Source: an uncultured Lachnospiraceae bacterium (lineage in GTDB: Bacteria > Bacillota > Clostridia > Lachnospirales > Lachnospiraceae). From it: DNA of 6,568 bases. The notes under the pieces were generated by a model. The model was not told the DNA's origin. It made no database searches and was given only the letters and a program-made list of their open reading frames with translations. Of the stretch, positions 5,980 through 6,568 are shown in pieces (position 1 is the stretch's first letter; each line of letters starts with the position of its first letter). The stretch covers positions 1 through 6,568 of the forward strand of contig CADCRB010000302.1 of the NCBI GenBank assembly GCA_902803745.1, read 5' to 3'. The translations under genes and the position numbers were made by a program.

Positions 5980-6568
5980 ATGAAAAAGAAAGTTTTGGCA
6001 ACACTTGTCAGTGCAATGATGCTCGCATCCGTGCTGGCAGGATGCGGCGCAACCGCAGCAGCACCTGCACCGGCAGCACAGAGCGAAGCTACGGAAGAGA
6101 CAGCTGAAGCACCCCAGGCAACGGAAAGTGCTGATACGGAAGCTGCTCCTGCTTCAGATGATGCATCGGGGGATGTTACGAGCTGGTATTACTGGGAGAC
6201 ACCCGGACACCAGGAAGCACTCGACCATATCATCCAGGAATTCAACGGTCAGCAGGATAAGATCACCGTTCAGGCAAAATATGTTCCCTTTGCCGATTTC
6301 AAGAAACAGCTCTCTGTCGGAGCATCGGCCGGAGAACTTCCCGACATCGTGATCCTTGACAATCCCGATCATGCTTCATACGCAGCAATGGGAATCTTTG
6401 CCGATATCACGGACAGATTCGATGTAAGCACATACTATCCCGGACCTGTTAATTCATGCACACTTGACGGCAGACTCTACGGTGTTCCGTTCGGAAGCAA
6501 CGACCTTGTTCTTTTCTATAACGAAGACATGCTCAAAGAAGCAGGCTGCGAAGTTCCCAAGAGCTGGG
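5980..6568 (+). CDS. Lipoprotein sugar-binding protein of the ABC importer, 3'-truncated by window edge
   Basis: The frame stays open from ATG 5980 to the window edge, giving 196 residues of a family that usually runs to about 420-460. The N-terminus is a lipoprotein signal: MKKK, a hydrophobic stretch, then the lipobox LAGC with Cys22 (codon 6043-6045) as the lipidated residue. A low-complexity Ala/Pro/Glu/Thr/Ser linker spans about 23-64. The mature domain begins VTSWYYWETPGHQEAL and continues with features of family 1 extracellular solute-binding proteins: a stretch like FADFKKQLSVGASAGELPDIV, then YGVPFGSNDLVLFYNEDMLKEAG. It would sit outside the membrane and hand sugar to the permeases at 2262-4006. 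AAGGAGG at 5968-5974 is an excellent ribosome site. The substrate is not readable. Confidence 0.95.
   Translation, partial: MKKKVLATLVSAMMLASVLAGCGATAAAPAPAAQSEATEETAEAPQATESADTEAAPASDDASGDVTSWYYWETPGHQEALDHIIQEFNGQQDKITVQAKYVPFADFKKQLSVGASAGELPDIVILDNPDHASYAAMGIFADITDRFDVSTYYPGPVNSCTLDGRLYGVPFGSNDLVLFYNEDMLKEAGCEVPKSW

Noticed and set aside
6128..6372. Short open frames on both strands in 6128-6372
   Set aside because: This stretch is the binding-protein gene, whose + frame from ATG 5980 is open to the edge with a lipobox and family features.

Overview
The window looks like a Firmicutes (Bacillota) chromosome, most likely a gut- or rumen-type Clostridia in the Lachnospiraceae sense. This is inferred from several things: the YesM/YesN-type two-component pair around a sugar ABC importer, purine-rich Shine-Dalgarno sites, frequent ATA isoleucine codons at moderate GC, and a lipoprotein with an Ala/Pro/Glu/Thr-rich linker. 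No species can be named. All recognised genes are on the + strand and the DNA is densely coding; no gene-free stretch exceeds about 105 bases.

Layout: (1) 2-592, the C-terminal half of a PLP-dependent class I/II aminotransferase, probably not functionally tied to the rest. (2) 634-2157, a YesN-type response regulator (receiver domain plus C-terminal AraC-type DNA-binding domain). (3) 2262-3161 and 3161-4006, two overlapping sugar ABC permease genes (MalF/UgpA type, then MalG/UgpE type). (4) 4007-4108, a compact regulatory gap holding a cre-like operator inside a good sigma-A promoter, whose -10 abuts a strong intrinsic terminator hairpin. (5) 4109-5881, a YesM-type sensor histidine kinase. 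(6) 5980 to the right edge, the N-terminal third to half of a lipoprotein sugar-binding protein.

The likely joint role is a self-contained oligosaccharide sensing and uptake module. The kinase senses an extracellular ligand, perhaps the sugar or the loaded binding protein. It phosphorylates the regulator, which activates the transporter genes. No ATP-binding subunit is seen; importers of this type in Firmicutes commonly borrow a shared MsmX-type ATPase, though one could also lie outside the window.

The most notable signal is in non-coding DNA. The promoter regions of the permease operon and of the binding-protein gene share a perfect 21-base box. It is followed at exactly the same distance by a -10-like hexamer and then by a conserved GAAAAC start region, although the rest of the two regions differs. 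This is best explained as the operator of the window's own response regulator, defining a local regulon that is split across two transcription units and interrupted by the kinase gene.
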